From assembly GCA_010645155.1 (NCBI GenBank), contig CM021312.1, positions 13,287,408-13,351,407 on the forward strand: 64,000 nucleotides of DNA, in the 5' to 3' direction. A program made the translations under genes and the position numbers. Positions within the stretch are counted from its first letter, which is position 1. Each line of letters opens with the position of its first letter. The DNA is from Tigriopus japonicus. Its lineage: Eukaryota > Arthropoda > Copepoda > Harpacticoida > Harpacticidae. The notes beneath the pieces are model-generated. The model was not told the origin of the DNA and ran no database searches. It worked only from the letters and a program-made list of their open reading frames with translations. Below are positions 23,544-37,900 of this stretch, one piece after another.

Positions 23544-25998
23544 TTCGCAGACTTTGGTTGATGTTGGAAGAATTCCGCGACATTCCGAAGCTTTTTTGTT
23601 ATGATTGGCAGGTGTTTCGTGCAAATAGGAGCATGGGCGTTAAATGGAATAAAAATTCACGTTGATAGAAATTACTGAGCGCCAACAATTTAAATTCTAA
23701 TGATGTCAAGTCAGAGCCTTACAATTGGCCCTGTCTTTGTTCCTTATGAGAGGACAACATCGAGAAAACTTCTAGAGCACTCTAATTTGAATTCTACTGA
23801 GTTCAAATTGGATATGATGAGCCTCGTCTGTGAACGTTGAGCTTTATTCCATATAACGCTCATCGATTTCTTAAAGCGAAACGCCTGTCTCTAGTTATGA
23901 ATATAATTTCCAAATCAATCACCAGAGGCACCTGAATCGATGAATACAAATCATGCATGTATATATTTACCGTACATTATCCATTGCACTGATTTCTAGG
24001 CCCATTTTTAGAACAGAATATGTACAAGAATGAGGTATGTGAGCAATAAGAATGTTCCTTCATTGCTTGGATATAATTCCAAAAACAAAGATTTCTCCAA
24101 GCAATTCCGCCAGACTTGAGCCAGCCAGCTTTAGAGTCCACAACACAATCAGCAGCTGCTTCCAATTTCAATCCAGACGAATTCCTTCCTTCTTTTTCCC
24201 CTTCCTTTCTTTCCTTTCTTGAGCACTGATTCCACACCCAATTTCATGAGCCAAACCTGAATCCTTTATATACACACATATGTCTCCTTTTCCAACAAGT
24301 ATTTTGTCAAAAACACCCTTTTCTAGATCTGATCTTGTCTGATGAAATGTGCGTGTGTACGTATGTGTCTTTGAGCATCTTTGCATCAACTAACTCAGTA
24401 TTTGCATGTAAATATTCATTCATAACCAAGTTCCCCCGTGCCAAGAAGTTCCAATCCCATGGCCATCGATCCTCCAGATATTTTGTCCTCATCTTTGATG
24501 ACTAGCATTTTGTAATATTCTAGTCCAATTAGTCACCCATCAATCATCATCATCAACAACAAAAGTACTCCAGTTATCCTTAATTATGGAATAAATATTG
24601 AAATCTGTGGACTTATTTTTTGCTTCTTTCCGCATCTGTGCATGCTCAACACCAGTTTCGTCTTTTAGTCGAGTGAGTGGGAAGTTTCATTAGCCCACCA
24701 TTGCAAAATCGGGCTTTCAGCGTACGTCATTTGAAAGTACACTGAAATAAATAGAAACAAAAGACTTATTACATTAAAACATTACGTCACATAGACGTCA
24801 AGAAGTATTCAGCTAGGTATTTTTGGGGTCAATTGACTAGGTATAGGTCAAAGCTTGAATCCGGCCTCTGCAATGTCATATCTGATAAAGTTTGTAGAGT
24901 TTCACGACTAAACCTGTTAATCAAGTTCGTGATTAACTATGCTAATATTTTAGTACGAACTTAAATTTTAGCTCAAACTTTCTCATTGTCTTTTCCAAAT
25001 AAATGTAGACATGAATGATAAAGGGGTCTCCGAACGAGTCACTTTGAGCAATATGAGGTAAAAAGTCTGTCTAGATATCATAAAAAGTTATTTTGTAGTT
25101 AATTTGATTTAACACTAGCTGACGTATTTGTTCTTCGGACTTGGCTTCTAAAAAATTAGGATTAAAAAAGAAGCACATGAAAAAAGACACAGAGGGAAAT
25201 TTCAGTGTTCATTATTTCACGGTGGATGGAACGGATACCTCTTCGAAAGTCTAAAACACTAAAGTGAGAAAAACTGTTCGTGTCAAAATTAGCGTTTTTC
25301 AACCATGTTTTTAGTTAGTGTGATTGAAGTGAATTTAGTACATAATTAAGTAGCGCATAAAAGGCCGGAGACTTTCGGTTTCAATTTTCAAGGAATATCC
25401 TGCAAATGTTGAAGTGCCTCTTAAGTGACATGGAGGAAAAGAAACCGTTTACAAGACTTTTTTTGTTTGTCCGATCAATGCATCAATTTCTCAAAAAATA
25501 TCCCAACAAGCCTGAATCTAGCCATTGTGGAGTCGCCTATGAAACAGGTCAAACCTAATGGATCAAGTCACTTTTTGCTGGTCTTCTTTTCTCTCTGAAA
25601 ATGGTTTTTGTCAGTGTTTGGCTTCCCAGTCTTGGTTCCAAACAAATTGAGTAGATTCCAATGACCCCGGGTTGTTAATGATCCCAAGTCTCACATGTTT
25701 GTGAGCAGTGAGCGGTGTTGACACTAATGAAGATGCCAACGACTCTCTTGAGACTGAGACAAGCAACAAACAGGGACTGAAAGAGTGCTTGCCTCTCTCA
25801 AACTTGTTCTGTTTCTCTCTTTATTTGAAATATTGGGCGAATACTTTTCGCTGAATCTACTTCCATCTTATTGCACAGTCAGTGTTTGTGCGAATGGGCG
25901 ATTAAAAATCTGCATTTTTGGAATTTTGTGCTTGGGTGTGAGTGGTGGCGTTTCATTTGTGATTCATTCAAGAGTTCAACGAACTCGTGAGATTCAGC
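23544..25998. other. Intergenic region between forkhead and mosaic genes
   Basis: Contains the forkhead 3' UTR, with AATAAA at about 23648 roughly 105 bp after the stop, and then AT-rich DNA. A CATCATCAT/CAACAACAA run lies at about 24541-24560. Short ORFs show no domain. The promoter of the downstream gene must lie near 25700-25990, but no clear TATA box was seen. Confidence 0.55.
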
Positions 25999-28900
25999 AT
26001 GAGGGCAAGGTTAAAGCCAATCTTTGTGGTTTGCTGTTGTTTAGGCCTTTCTTGGGCCAAACCAGAGCCACAGATGATGATCAATCCTGGACCTCAAGCC
26101 AATCAAGGATATTTCGTATGTCAGATGTCCAATGGAGTGACCATCCCTGCAAATCAAGTGTGTGATGGTTATCCCAATTGTCCATACAACGAGGATGAAA
26201 GCATTTGCTATCAGAACGGAAATAATGAGTACCCCGATGATGGGTCCAATTTTGTGGAGCCACCTAATAATGGGCCACTTATTCCTGATGGTTTGGTCAA
26301 ACTACCTGCTCATCTTCAGCAAAAACAATACATCTATGATTATCCAGGTACTTGCCAAATTTAAAATCTTCGAGTTTTAAGTATACTTCCACATAATTGG
26401 TGTAAAAGCTTAAAAGTCAAAAATGTGATTTCATTTTTCATCATTTACCCACTGAGACGTTTGGAAGGCAATCACCAATTTTTGTTAATGCTTCAAAATT
26501 CAGTGATGACAACTTTGCACATGGTACATACAATGCCTCTCTAACCCTAATATGACTTCTTTTTGGGCAAAGCTGTTAGAAGGAAAAACAGTACGATAAG
26601 AGATCTCAATTTCATAATATTTCTAGGCTCAAATGGCATGGTGTATCCTCCGAATAGCATGGATTACTCTTCCATGAATATGGATTACCCCACAATGAAC
26701 ATGGATTACCCCACAATGAACATGGATTATCCCTCTTCGATTATAAACTATCCACCCATGTCCAGTTGTTTCTCTCCTCCCCCTCAAACGGCATGTTCTC
26801 TTCCATGGACACGCCCTACAGAGCGTTATTATTACAATCCTCAATCCTCAAGTTGCCAACCTTTTGAATCGTATTCGTCGTGTGGTGGACCATTCACCCC
26901 TAACCAGTTTAATTCGGTTGATGAATGCATGTCTTCCTGCGCAACCAGCCCATATCAGCCTCTGCCCCATTACATGGAACCCAACACAAATCAGGGTTCC
27001 TTTATTTGTCAAAATGGGCCAATGATTAGTTTGAACCAAGTTTGTAACGGCATCACTGACTGTCCTTATGGAGAAGATGAAATGGATTGCTCCACGAAGC
27101 CAATGGTCTATTCACCTTCCGTTAATATGAATTGGAATGTTAATGGCAACAACAATAATTATAATATGAACTTGGCAATCCAGCCGGCCCAGCCTTCGTC
27201 CGTGATTGTTCTCACGGCTTCCAATTATGACAGTGCCATTGCAGCTCATCCTCGAATCTTGGTCAAGTTCTACTCCACTCAATGTCACACGTGTCAAGAA
27301 TTCCTACCCAAGTACAAACAGGCAGCGGATACGGCACAAATGATGAATCTTGGGGTGACCTTTGCTCAAGTGGATTGTGACGTGGAACCTTTCCTTAAGG
27401 AACGGTTCAACGTCAGCTATTATCCAAAGATTCTCCTATACGACTCAGCTTTCCCCATGGGCATACCCAGGCAGTTCTACAAGAATTATGGGTTGACCTC
27501 CAACAAGCTAATCACGTGGCTTCAAAAGCAAATCATGTCCACTCAAAGGCCAATCCTACCCATCATGCTTTGCAACATGGGTCAATTCCCATGTGGGGAT
27601 GGAAAATGTCTGAATGAAGCTCTGGTTTGTGATGGATATCGTCACTGTCGAGATGGTTCCGATGAGCAAATGTGCGATTCAAAACCGGTTAATCCTCCAC
27701 CCGAAAGTCCCAAAATCGAGATGACAACTGAAGCTGTTCCTCAAACCAATCAAGACCAAAGCGAACAACAAGGTTCAAACTTGACCTTTAGAGAATCCTC
27801 TTTTTTGGATCTAACCAGGTTTGATCTTCCATAGAATGTGCCTTTCAATGTAGGGATGGAACCTGTCAGCCAATGTCTCATCGTTGTGACGGGAAGAAAG
27901 ACTGCTCGGATGGAATCGATGAGGATAACTGTACTCCTGGAGAGAAGCCTCCTTGTCAAAGAACGGAGTTTACCTGTCACGGAGATGGAGAATGCCTGGA
28001 TTATCTGAGACGCTGTGATGGTACAATGGACTGTAGAGACGGATCCGACGAGTACCTTTGTAATGGTAAGTAACAATACTTGATTGATCACGATTGATGC
28101 CGTAACCACATGACTTGGTCTTTTCTTTGGGCTTTTTTAAGATTACATATTTGAGTCTTTCACCGCTTCCTAGAAACGTTGTCTTGATTACATAACAGTT
28201 GAAGAGAAGTGCGTAATCAAGTCTTTGTTGACGTTTAAAGTACTTTTGTACGCGTTGTAGAAGTGGTGCCTCACAGCAATACACATTTTAGGGCATTATT
28301 TTTTGCTATTTTCAGGGGAGCCCTGTCAAAGGAATTACTTTTCTAGGATAAATGCAAATTCGGGGTAAAGCCAAGAGACGAGTAATCAGTAACATTCTCG
28401 TACCTTTAGAAGCTTTGAATTTGCCTTGAATTGGTCTCAAAAATGTCGTTCAAAAAGTTAGTTGCTCATATTCAGGTTTGAATCCTTAGTTAGGCCTTTT
28501 TCCTTCGTACCTAAAATCTACTTTTTATAATCTGTTTTAGAAAATGTTATATGAAGCAACCAGTGCAAGTATGCAGGAACCACTGTACGTCAGGACGAAT
28601 TTCAAAAATACACACTGGGGCCGATCATTGTACTAAAATGTGAGGTTTTTGCAACAAATGTATTGTTCCGTTGAATTTTCATTGTACTAATCGGACCCAG
28701 TGTGTATTTTGAAAGTAATCCTGGCTTGAGCCATCCTTGAAGTATGTGAGGTTACAAATGTCTGGTTTGGTGGGTTTGGAGAGAGGAGAACTGTCTTGGT
28801 CAGGTATTTCTTTTCCCTTAGTATAGTTATTTTGGTCCAGATATTATTGTTTAGTGGCAAATTTTCCTCACTCTTTCTCACACAACCTTTTGAAGCGTTA

Positions 28901-31900
28901 AAAGAAAAATGAATGAATGAAAAGGAACACATTTTTTACCCGTAAACTTATTTATTTGCTCTATAAATTCACTCTATATGTTCAAAAACTCGTAAATTGG
29001 AAGGCCAAGAGTGTTTTAAAATCAGTTTCCGGTTTTGAAAATCGAAACAGTTTTTCATTTTTTTTTTCAAAAACATTTGAAGTATTTTGGGATTTGTTTT
29101 CTTGCTTCAAGTTTTCCACAAATTTTGTTCTTTTCCAAGCTTTGGTTGCTCTTTTTTGCCGTTTGGAAAGCATGGTTTTAAATCTCTACATGTTTGAAAT
29201 CCTCATGTTTATAGGGGAATTTTTTCAAAGTATGTTTTGTTATGAAAGCAAAGTATGCACTAAGCTCACACGGTGTTCCGAATGGCTTTTTAGGTTTGAA
29301 TCAAAATACCCAAAGACACCATGGCAATTTTTGGACCCACAATTCAATAGGGAACAACTTTACTTTTATTGTATTATACAAGATTAGGTCCAGGAAAAAA
29401 GTCATATACCTAAAAATCTATTAAATATAACATTTTTTAACAAACTATTTAATCCATATTTAGAGACCATTTAGTTACCTTATGAATTCAAATTGAATAA
29501 AAATTCATTCAGCAACAGCTGAGTTATTTGACTTTGAATGGTCCATTTTTGACCCCAAAAAGCCGAAAAACGCTACAGTTATATGAAAAAACAAATTCCC
29601 AAAGATTTCACGTGGCTTTTCAATATTGCAAAAAATAAATGATTTTTTTCAGTTTTGAAACTTAAGTGAAAATAGCTCAAAATATGAAAAAATATCACTT
29701 AAAATGCACTTAAACAAGATTTTTGGAAAGTTATTTTCATAACTATTTAGAGTACGCTATGGTGTGTGTTGTGCCAAAATTTCAAATAAAAATGTCTAAC
29801 AGGTTCATATCCAAAATTACGAGTTCTAGAAGGACCATGTTCAAAATGGACTAAAATCGAGACTTGAAACATTAACCGATTTTTGCAAAACTTTAAATTA
29901 TCACCCAACTTTGAGTGTCTTTGATACTGCAAAAGTTTTTTTATTGGAAAATGTATTTTAAATGCCTTTTATGTGCTATTTTTTCTTATTTTGAGCTATT
30001 TTGACATAAGTTCCAAAACTCAAAAAAAATCATTTATTTTTTGCAATATTGAAAAGCCACGTGAAATCTTTGGGAATTTGTTTTTTCATATAACTGTAGC
30101 GTTTTTCGGCTTTTTGGGGTCAAAAATGGACCATTCAAAGTCAAATAACTCAGCTGTTGCTGAATGAATTTTTATTCAATTTGAATTCATAAGGTAACTA
30201 AATGGTCTCTAAATATGGATTAAATAGTTTGTTAAAAAAATTATATTTAATAGGTTTTTAGGTACATAACTTTTTCCCTGGACCTAATCTTGTATAAAAC
30301 AATAAAAGTAAAGTTGTTCCCTATTGAATTGTGGGTCCAAAAATTGCCATGGTGTCTTTGGGTATTTTGATTCAAACCTAAAAAGCCATTCGGAACACCG
30401 TGCTCAACTGAATCAAAATTTAGCCCCACGAAATGTGAGCGCAAACCCTCCACCACCAGCGCCTGTTGTGGTCTTATTTTGGCAGTGGCCAGACCGGAAT
30501 GTTTCCCAACTTTTTGCTGAAATAGCAAAAAAAAATCCTCAGTGACAATAACTAACCAAAACCTGTGACATTGAAGTGAAACAATAACTCGCAAAATATT
30601 ATAATCTTCTAATAACATGCCAAAAAGTGGCGGCAAAATCCCATCTGGCAACCGTACCCGAGTCTTATCACCAGAGGTGCTGGTGGCTGAGAGTTTTCAC
30701 TGAAAATTTGTGGGTTTTTTTTAAATTCTAAAAATGTTCGTTATTCCAATGCTTGAATTCTTTTAAGAGCCTTGTTCAACAAACTTTGCATCAGATGAGG
30801 CATGTAGCAGTACTTCAAAAATAGCTAATCCAAGACTTCAAAATAAACTTTTTCAACGATAAAAAGTTCAACGATAGCGTAAAACTCCAACTTCGATTGT
30901 GCCAAAAAGCACTCTCTATAAAGCAGGGGAGTAAAAAAAATTCTTCAAACTCGTAGATGAAAAAGAATGAAAGCCCTACCTTTTTGTCATACTTTATTTC
31001 TAATAAGTTTCTCAAAGCTAACGCACTACTGTCGCTTGTAAATGTACCACGATTTATTCCTAGGTTGCGTGAATTTATTTATCCTAAAGCAACATTTCAT
31101 TACTTAAACTAACTTAACCCAACCTAACCTAACCAAATGTTAACTTCAACTTCATTGATTCCTTTGAAAAATGCATTATATTTATCTGAGTCACGCAACT
31201 TATTTAAATTTCACATGTCATTTATAACTCAGAAACACACTACCAATGTACCCAATGAAAGTTCCGCGATAGCGCTTGGTTTTGTTTGCTTGTTCAAGCT
31301 AGGACAGAAATATTAAAGAAGCTCATGTACATGAGGTTCTGTAAGAAATATATGCTTGTGACATCTACTGGCCATGGACTACAGGGTGTCCAGGAATTGA
31401 TGGTGCATCGTGCTTTTCCTTGCCATTCAGACCAAAAAAATGCTTTAAAATTGAAAATATATCCTGTAAGGAAGTGTTTTGAAAAAGGCTTATCCCATTG
31501 GAAACCATAATTTCAAATGCATGCCACAATATATGAATGGTTTAGACTGTATCAGGCAAAGCAGGTTAAAAAGGTATCCAAAATTCGGCTTGGAAAGACA
31601 CTTCAATAATTATTCAGTCCGAGGGACATCTAAGTTTTCTGTTGTCAACTCAATATTGTTCAGGAGGCAAGAGGAACAATCATAGAAGAGCCTTGATCTG
31701 AAGTATGTTAAAAACTTGCCGGTTATATGTGAAGTATGACCATATTTTCAACCCTATGTCAAAAACGCAAAGTGAGGCCGAGAAAAAGTAAAAAGCACAT
31801 GCCCTCATGCCCAGTCAAATAACTTGAATAGCTTGATACAAGAAGTCTTAGAAAGGGTTCCAAGATACTGTACTTGCAACTTAACTATAATCATATCTGC

Positions 31901-34900
31901 AAAAGTATATTTTTCTCTAACGCGTCTTTAAGCCATTGAAAATCTATTTTTTCCGATGGACCATCAATTCTTGGACACCCTGAATAGTAGTTTACATGGC
32001 GCTATTGTCTGCGTCTTTTTCTTTTCAATCCAAATATGCAAGTCAGCCGTTTCGAATACTTAATATTTATTCACACAAGTAAAAATTTTTTGTTTTCTAA
32101 AAGAAAAGAAATCACAGTATTATTATGATGTATCAACAATCGAGCAGAAAAGGCAAGCATTTTTTCACTTTAGCCAAAGATAATTTTATCCGAGTCATCA
32201 TCTCCTCCAGCTCGGATGTCCACCACATCCTTGTGAGCCAAATCCTGCTCAGCTTGATTAGCAAAAGCTCCACTGAAGGCATCACTCACAGATTGAGCAT
32301 CATATCCCCCATTAAGTTGGTCCTGACCTCGGACATCGTCAAACTCGTCTCCATCGCAAACCTTCTTTTGGACTTGTTTGGGGATCTTGCGGTGTTCCTT
32401 GCGGCACTCCTGTCGAGGTTCATTTTGGCAATCTTGATAGGGAACTTGTTCGCATTTCTGCTTGGTCACATACTCGCATTTCTCATCTGGGACATTGTAG
32501 CAGTCTTCATAGTCCTCCCAATCGCATTGCTCATAGGGAACTTGCTTGTATTTCTGGACCTGTTCGCATTTTTGCTTGGGAACATCTTGGCATTTGGTGA
32601 GGTCGTCAACCCAAACCTTGGAACCGTAGTTCTCCTCCCAGGTCTTCTCACACTCCTTTTCGTAGTAGGTCTCGCAAACTTCCTCCGAATAGGGCTCATC
32701 TTTGTAAGCTTGGGCACATTTCTGTCTCCTTTTATTGTCGCATTGCTTCCTTTCGTAGGGTTCGCACACTTCATCTTGATAAGGGGAACATTCTTCTTTG
32801 GTCAAAGTGGAGCACACTCGTCTGAAGTAACAAAAAAGTGATGTTATAGATTCGAACCAATTGATATTGAACAGTTTTGGAGCTTACTCGTATTTGGTCT
32901 CGCAGATGTCGTTGTATTCCTCAGTGTATTCCACAGTGGGAACAAGGCGGCATTTTTGCTTTTGCGGTGCTCCGCCGTATTGAGGTCGGGCAAAGGCGCC
33001 CAAAATCAAGCAAGAGGTCAAGACCAAAAACTTCATCTTGTTGGATGCTTTTGTGAATATTTGTTGCGTTGAAACCTGTTGCTGTGAACTCACAATGGAG
33101 ATGACTACTGACAAGACGTGGTCTCTCAGGTAACTTTATAGTCCAAGCCTCATTTAGAGCAGGCCTCGTTTAAGACACGTGGTGACCAATGTGAGCTTCC
33201 GACAAAATGCCCATTCTTGTATTACCATCTCTGCAAACGTGTTTCATGTGTTTTGTATGGTATTTGCAGTTACTGTTTTTAACAGTAAAATGTTACAATG
33301 GGATTGTGAGCTTTAAAAGATAACATTGTAAGGTCAGCTTCGACATGACGAGTAGCTATGAAGAAAAGAGCAATACTAGAAAAAGTGGCAGGTTTTGGTC
33401 ACTCTGACATGGATTTCCCCGGCGAAGAAGGTATGGATTATGAGAGATGATTGACTTTATCTGAATGCGAACCATTTTTGGTTTCTTTGAACTTGGGCAA
33501 GGCGCACATTTCTCCAGACTGACACTCAAGTGCAGGCCTGCGTAAGAACCAAAGGCACGTATTTTGCACCTTAAAATGTGGTTGAGCACCCAAATGTCGC
33601 GAGGTTGTACTTGAGCATTGTAGTCGATTAGAAAACAAACCATGAGGACGTCTGAGGTCATGTTTGAGGGGAATTTCCGAACGCTCGACGAGTTCAAGAG
33701 ACAGGGGAAATTCTATCAAGGTTAATAAAGCACCCTTCAACTCTTTGCTAATGTGTACACGATACACATGGGAACAACAGTTCTTAGAAAGAAGCAACAT
33801 TTCTGAAAAGTTTGATAAAACCGTTGGCGACTTCCGAAGGACCTTGAAATGCAAAGTTACTTTTTGGTTAGTTACATCGAAAGTGAAGGTTTAAAATGAG
33901 AAAGAGAGGTCATTGAGAATGCATTGGAAAAATGTGTTTATTTTATTGACTTTTAATCTATAATGGAAGAACTCACTAGAAATTATTCCTATTTATGAAG
34001 AAATATTAACTTTGCTAAGCTTGCTTTCGCTTTGTAATTGGGTTAAATATGTCATTTCATCACTGAAACAAACAATAAAAAGAAAAGAAATCCTCTTTTT
34101 TTCATCTGACTTTGTGGTAGTTTTCAGATTGAAGCTTTTAAAACTTTTTCATCTTGTATACACTCCAAATTGGATGTACGAATATTGATAGTCGGATTTG
34201 GGCTACCATCGAAAAATCTGATTTACGACCTTTATTGTAAATATTGAAGGAATGAAATTTTTTACATTTGTTTCAGAACACAACACGACCGAATAAAGTG
34301 TGTTTTGATCATCTTTTGCAATCTTCGTGCACTTTTGGCCGACTTAAAGCCCCCAAAGTGTGCATTATTGGGAACAATTGGCTAGAGGTGGGCCAAAGCC
34401 TAGACTTGTCTCCAACAAACTTGAAAAATATTACTGAAAATTATCGAGCTTCATTCACACTTTGGTTTACCAACAACTTTAGAACAAGCCACAAAATAAC
34501 CTTTCTCTCATGTAGCAAGATTCAACTTTAGAACACCAAAGCCTGAGATCTAACCCACCTCTATCCATTTGGCCCCAAGAATCTCTAGCTGAATTAATCC
34601 GACTGCACTTAAGGTGCAGTAACACGACACGTTTTATATCGCAGACACTTTGAAGTCTCAATTACAAATTTTCGATTTGTAAGTAAGTAGGTCTCCACAA
34701 TAGGTTGCGAGATTTTACTTCTGTAATGTAGCAGTTGGCTTTAAACTGCGATATAAAATCTGTCGTGTCACTGCACCTTTATCCATTGATGTTGAATGAG
34801 CTCTTTTCTCACTCAGAGGTTCAATGTGCCAAAACGGAATTCATCTGTGAGGATCGCACGTGCGTGAATTTTGCTCTTCGTTGCGACGGAAATGTGGATT

Positions 34901-37900
34901 GTCCCGATCGGAGCGATGAATATCAATGTCCACTCCGATGCGATGCCAACACCCAATTTACATGCAACAATGGGCAGTGCATTGACAAGAAACTCCGTTG
35001 CAATGACGTGCCCGATTGCTCAGACTCTACAGACGAGATCTCTTGCGACAGCATCAGTGAGTTGGTTCAAGTGTTTCTCAGGATGAGTAACATAAATATA
35101 GCTTTCCTCTTGACATTGTACAAAAAATGAGAGCTTTTTGCAACCAAGTACTGGTTTTGCTAATTTTCATTGCATTATGCATGCCCAAGGGTGTAATTCT
35201 GTAAAGTGTCCTTCTTTGAGTCATCCTCTGTTGGTTAAAGCCAAACTTGCGACTTTCAATTGAAGTTACGTAATTGAGATTGTATATAATCATTTTGAAA
35301 TCTGAATTATCTGAATTTGTTGGATTTCTACTGAAGTAGTTAACATTTTCAATTACCAATTAGCATTACATTTCTCTATTCAATTTCTTCTGAAAACATT
35401 ACAAAAAAAATTGAAAGAGAAAACTAAAAGTAGCTACTTTTCCGTACTTCTTATTGTGCATTCAATTTTTATGAAAAATAATGTATGCAAATTGAAGTAG
35501 TCAAGACAAAAATAATTCAATGGCAAAGTAGAACCTACTTTAACTATAATTAATTACATATTAAGATAAGGTAGTTGTAATTTTGATCAATCTGTTTTTA
35601 ACAAATGTAAAAATAATTATGATTAATAACGTTTTGAAAGAAATTATCCCAAGTCTGAATAGAGATAGAGTACGATCATAAAGTGCACCATCTAGTGGAT
35701 TTCTTCGGCTACAGCGCGCAGTTCCCATGATATACATATTTTTGAAGATTGCAAAGGTCGATCATCAGTTTTGGACAAACCGAAGTGCCTTTAATGTTGA
35801 CTGGGCATTGTTAATGGACCTGTATTGGTTTTTCGTTGAAATTATTGGTAAATCCCTTTTAAATTGGTATGGAAATTTGACTACTGAAAAGGTTATTCAG
35901 GCAAGATCTATGCCAAAATTGATCAGAAAAACACCTAAAGTTCTATTTGGAGTTCCGCCGTCAACATTTTAGGCACTTTAGTTTGTCCAAAACTGATGAA
36001 TGACCGTTGCAATCTTCAAAAAATATGTGTATCGTGGGAACTGCGAGCTGTTGCCGCATGAAATCCTGTGGATGGCGCACTTTATGAACGTACTCCTTTA
36101 TTATAGTGCTCTAGTCTGGGTACAGCACAAGTAAGATACACAATTCCCTCCGAAATTATTCACTTTGCCCTCTTGACGAAATCAATGATTTCTCTCCATC
36201 TCCAAAACTAGTCCTTTTTAAGAGCCAAGTGGTGGCAGGGTTCCTAAAAAACACCTGCCTTGATGAAATAATGATTTTGCATTTGTGCAATTTAATGTTC
36301 ATTTTATATCTTTTATGCAAAAATGTAACTAATTTTATTGCGGATAAATTTTGGGCAATAAGTTACAAACTAGTTTCAGGAGAGTTTGCCCCTGTTCAGC
36401 CCACGTAAGTCCGAATATGAAAATACTCGGGTTGTTAAGTCAAAAAAGCCAATGATCAATTTTTTAGTTGTTTCTGGACAATGTGACGATGAAACTCAAT
36501 GGGAATGTGCTAATCACCGAAGATGCATCGATATTCGACGGCTTTGCGACAGTTATCCCGATTGCGGCGATCAGTCCGACGAAGATCCGGACATGTGCCA
36601 AAAAAGTACGTGCTCAAAATTTCATCAATGTTTTATTCTATTCTTCATAGATTGTTTTTTCGGATGGACACTATGTTAACTTGATCTGAAAAAGTCAACC
36701 TTTAAAACTAAGATATTTGAGGCCATTTTGGCGTAAAGAGGCAATGTCCCAAATCCAGAAGTATATTATTTTTACTTCATAGAAAACTTGAAATATGTTT
36801 TGCCTTTTTTATTTCATGGGCAACACATGTTTTAAGTTTGTATTATGTCGCGTGACTCTTTATAGCCAACACTAATCATTTTCTTTGTCAGTTAAGTCCT
36901 TTCTCAGGCTTATCACTATTCAAATCACCTTTCGGTGACGACAACGCTTTCGGCTTAAAATTCGGCTTTGGTTATGCCTCCTAAAACTGAAAGCAGACAT
37001 TATAAGGTCGGTTGTTGAGGTAGTTTGGAGGTAAGAAGCATGAAAGAGGCACATGAGGCGAAGTACAAATAACCATGCTCGATCAAGTTTCGCCACATAA
37101 GCAGCGTTTATCAATCACAGCTTATGTAGTATAACTTGATCGAACATGGTTATTTCTACTCCTTCTCATATGCTTCTTTGGTATTTCTAGATTTGATTCT
37201 ACTATATTTCGAAACTGTTGAAATACGTCGGATGGAACAACCTTGGGACTTTAGAAACTTCACGCAGAACTATCTTTATTTCGAGGACGTGAACACACAA
37301 AACTGGATTTAGAGGGAAACTCGCACTCAGTGCATCACTTGCAACATTTTGAAAAAGGCTCAGTAAACCTAGCATTAATAGAGAGAGAATGACAATCAAA
37401 TTATAATACTGACACAAACTACCCCTCAACAACTGACCAATAGTGATTTTTTTTTGTATTTTTGGAAAAAAATGACTATTTCCCTTCCAAAAACCTTTGA
37501 AACTGAATTACAACGTTTCCGAATGAATAAAATGCAACTAAACCCTTCAGGTGAATCAAGTTTGTGTAATTTTTTTTCATAAATCATCTGCTTTCGGTTT
37601 TGGTCAAGAGCCTTTTCGTTTTATCACTATGTCTTAGCCAAATCTTTAAAGTTTTTCGACCACTCCTAGTGGAATGTGGGGAAGAGTGGCAATTTCAGTG
37701 TGCTGATCGACAGCGTTGCATTGACAAACGTCGTCGTTGCGATGGATATAGGGATTGTTTGGACGGTTCAGATGAAGGTCAATGTGACCAAGGTAGGGGT
37801 CATCGATCAATACCAACAATTCGTGGAACCCTTAAGACTAACACGTTTTGTATTGCAGTTGAATGTGACTATTGGCAATTTAAATGCAATGGGAGTGGTC

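Larger units (their letters stand above)
28066..34816 (+). other. Intron 3 of the mosaic gene, 6.75 kb
   Basis: Contains a short CACACTGGG hairpin (28600-28714), the 1.1-kb CACGGTG palindrome (29269-30402), a decayed mariner-like element (31384-31983), an opposite-strand gene (33036-32170), a dispersed repeat shared with 50530-50775 (about 34350-34610), and a hairpin MITE (34611-34779) ending only 37 bp before the exon 4 acceptor. Confidence 0.7.

Noticed and set aside
31105..31135. CCTAACC-like repeats resembling the arthropod telomere repeat
   Set aside because: Only two to three imperfect units; too short to call an interstitial telomere.
32125..32841. 238-codon plus-strand ORF rich in hydrophobic residues
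   Set aside because: It is the antisense of the Cys-rich gene, which has a signal peptide, a well-formed intron, a TATA box and a poly(A) signal.
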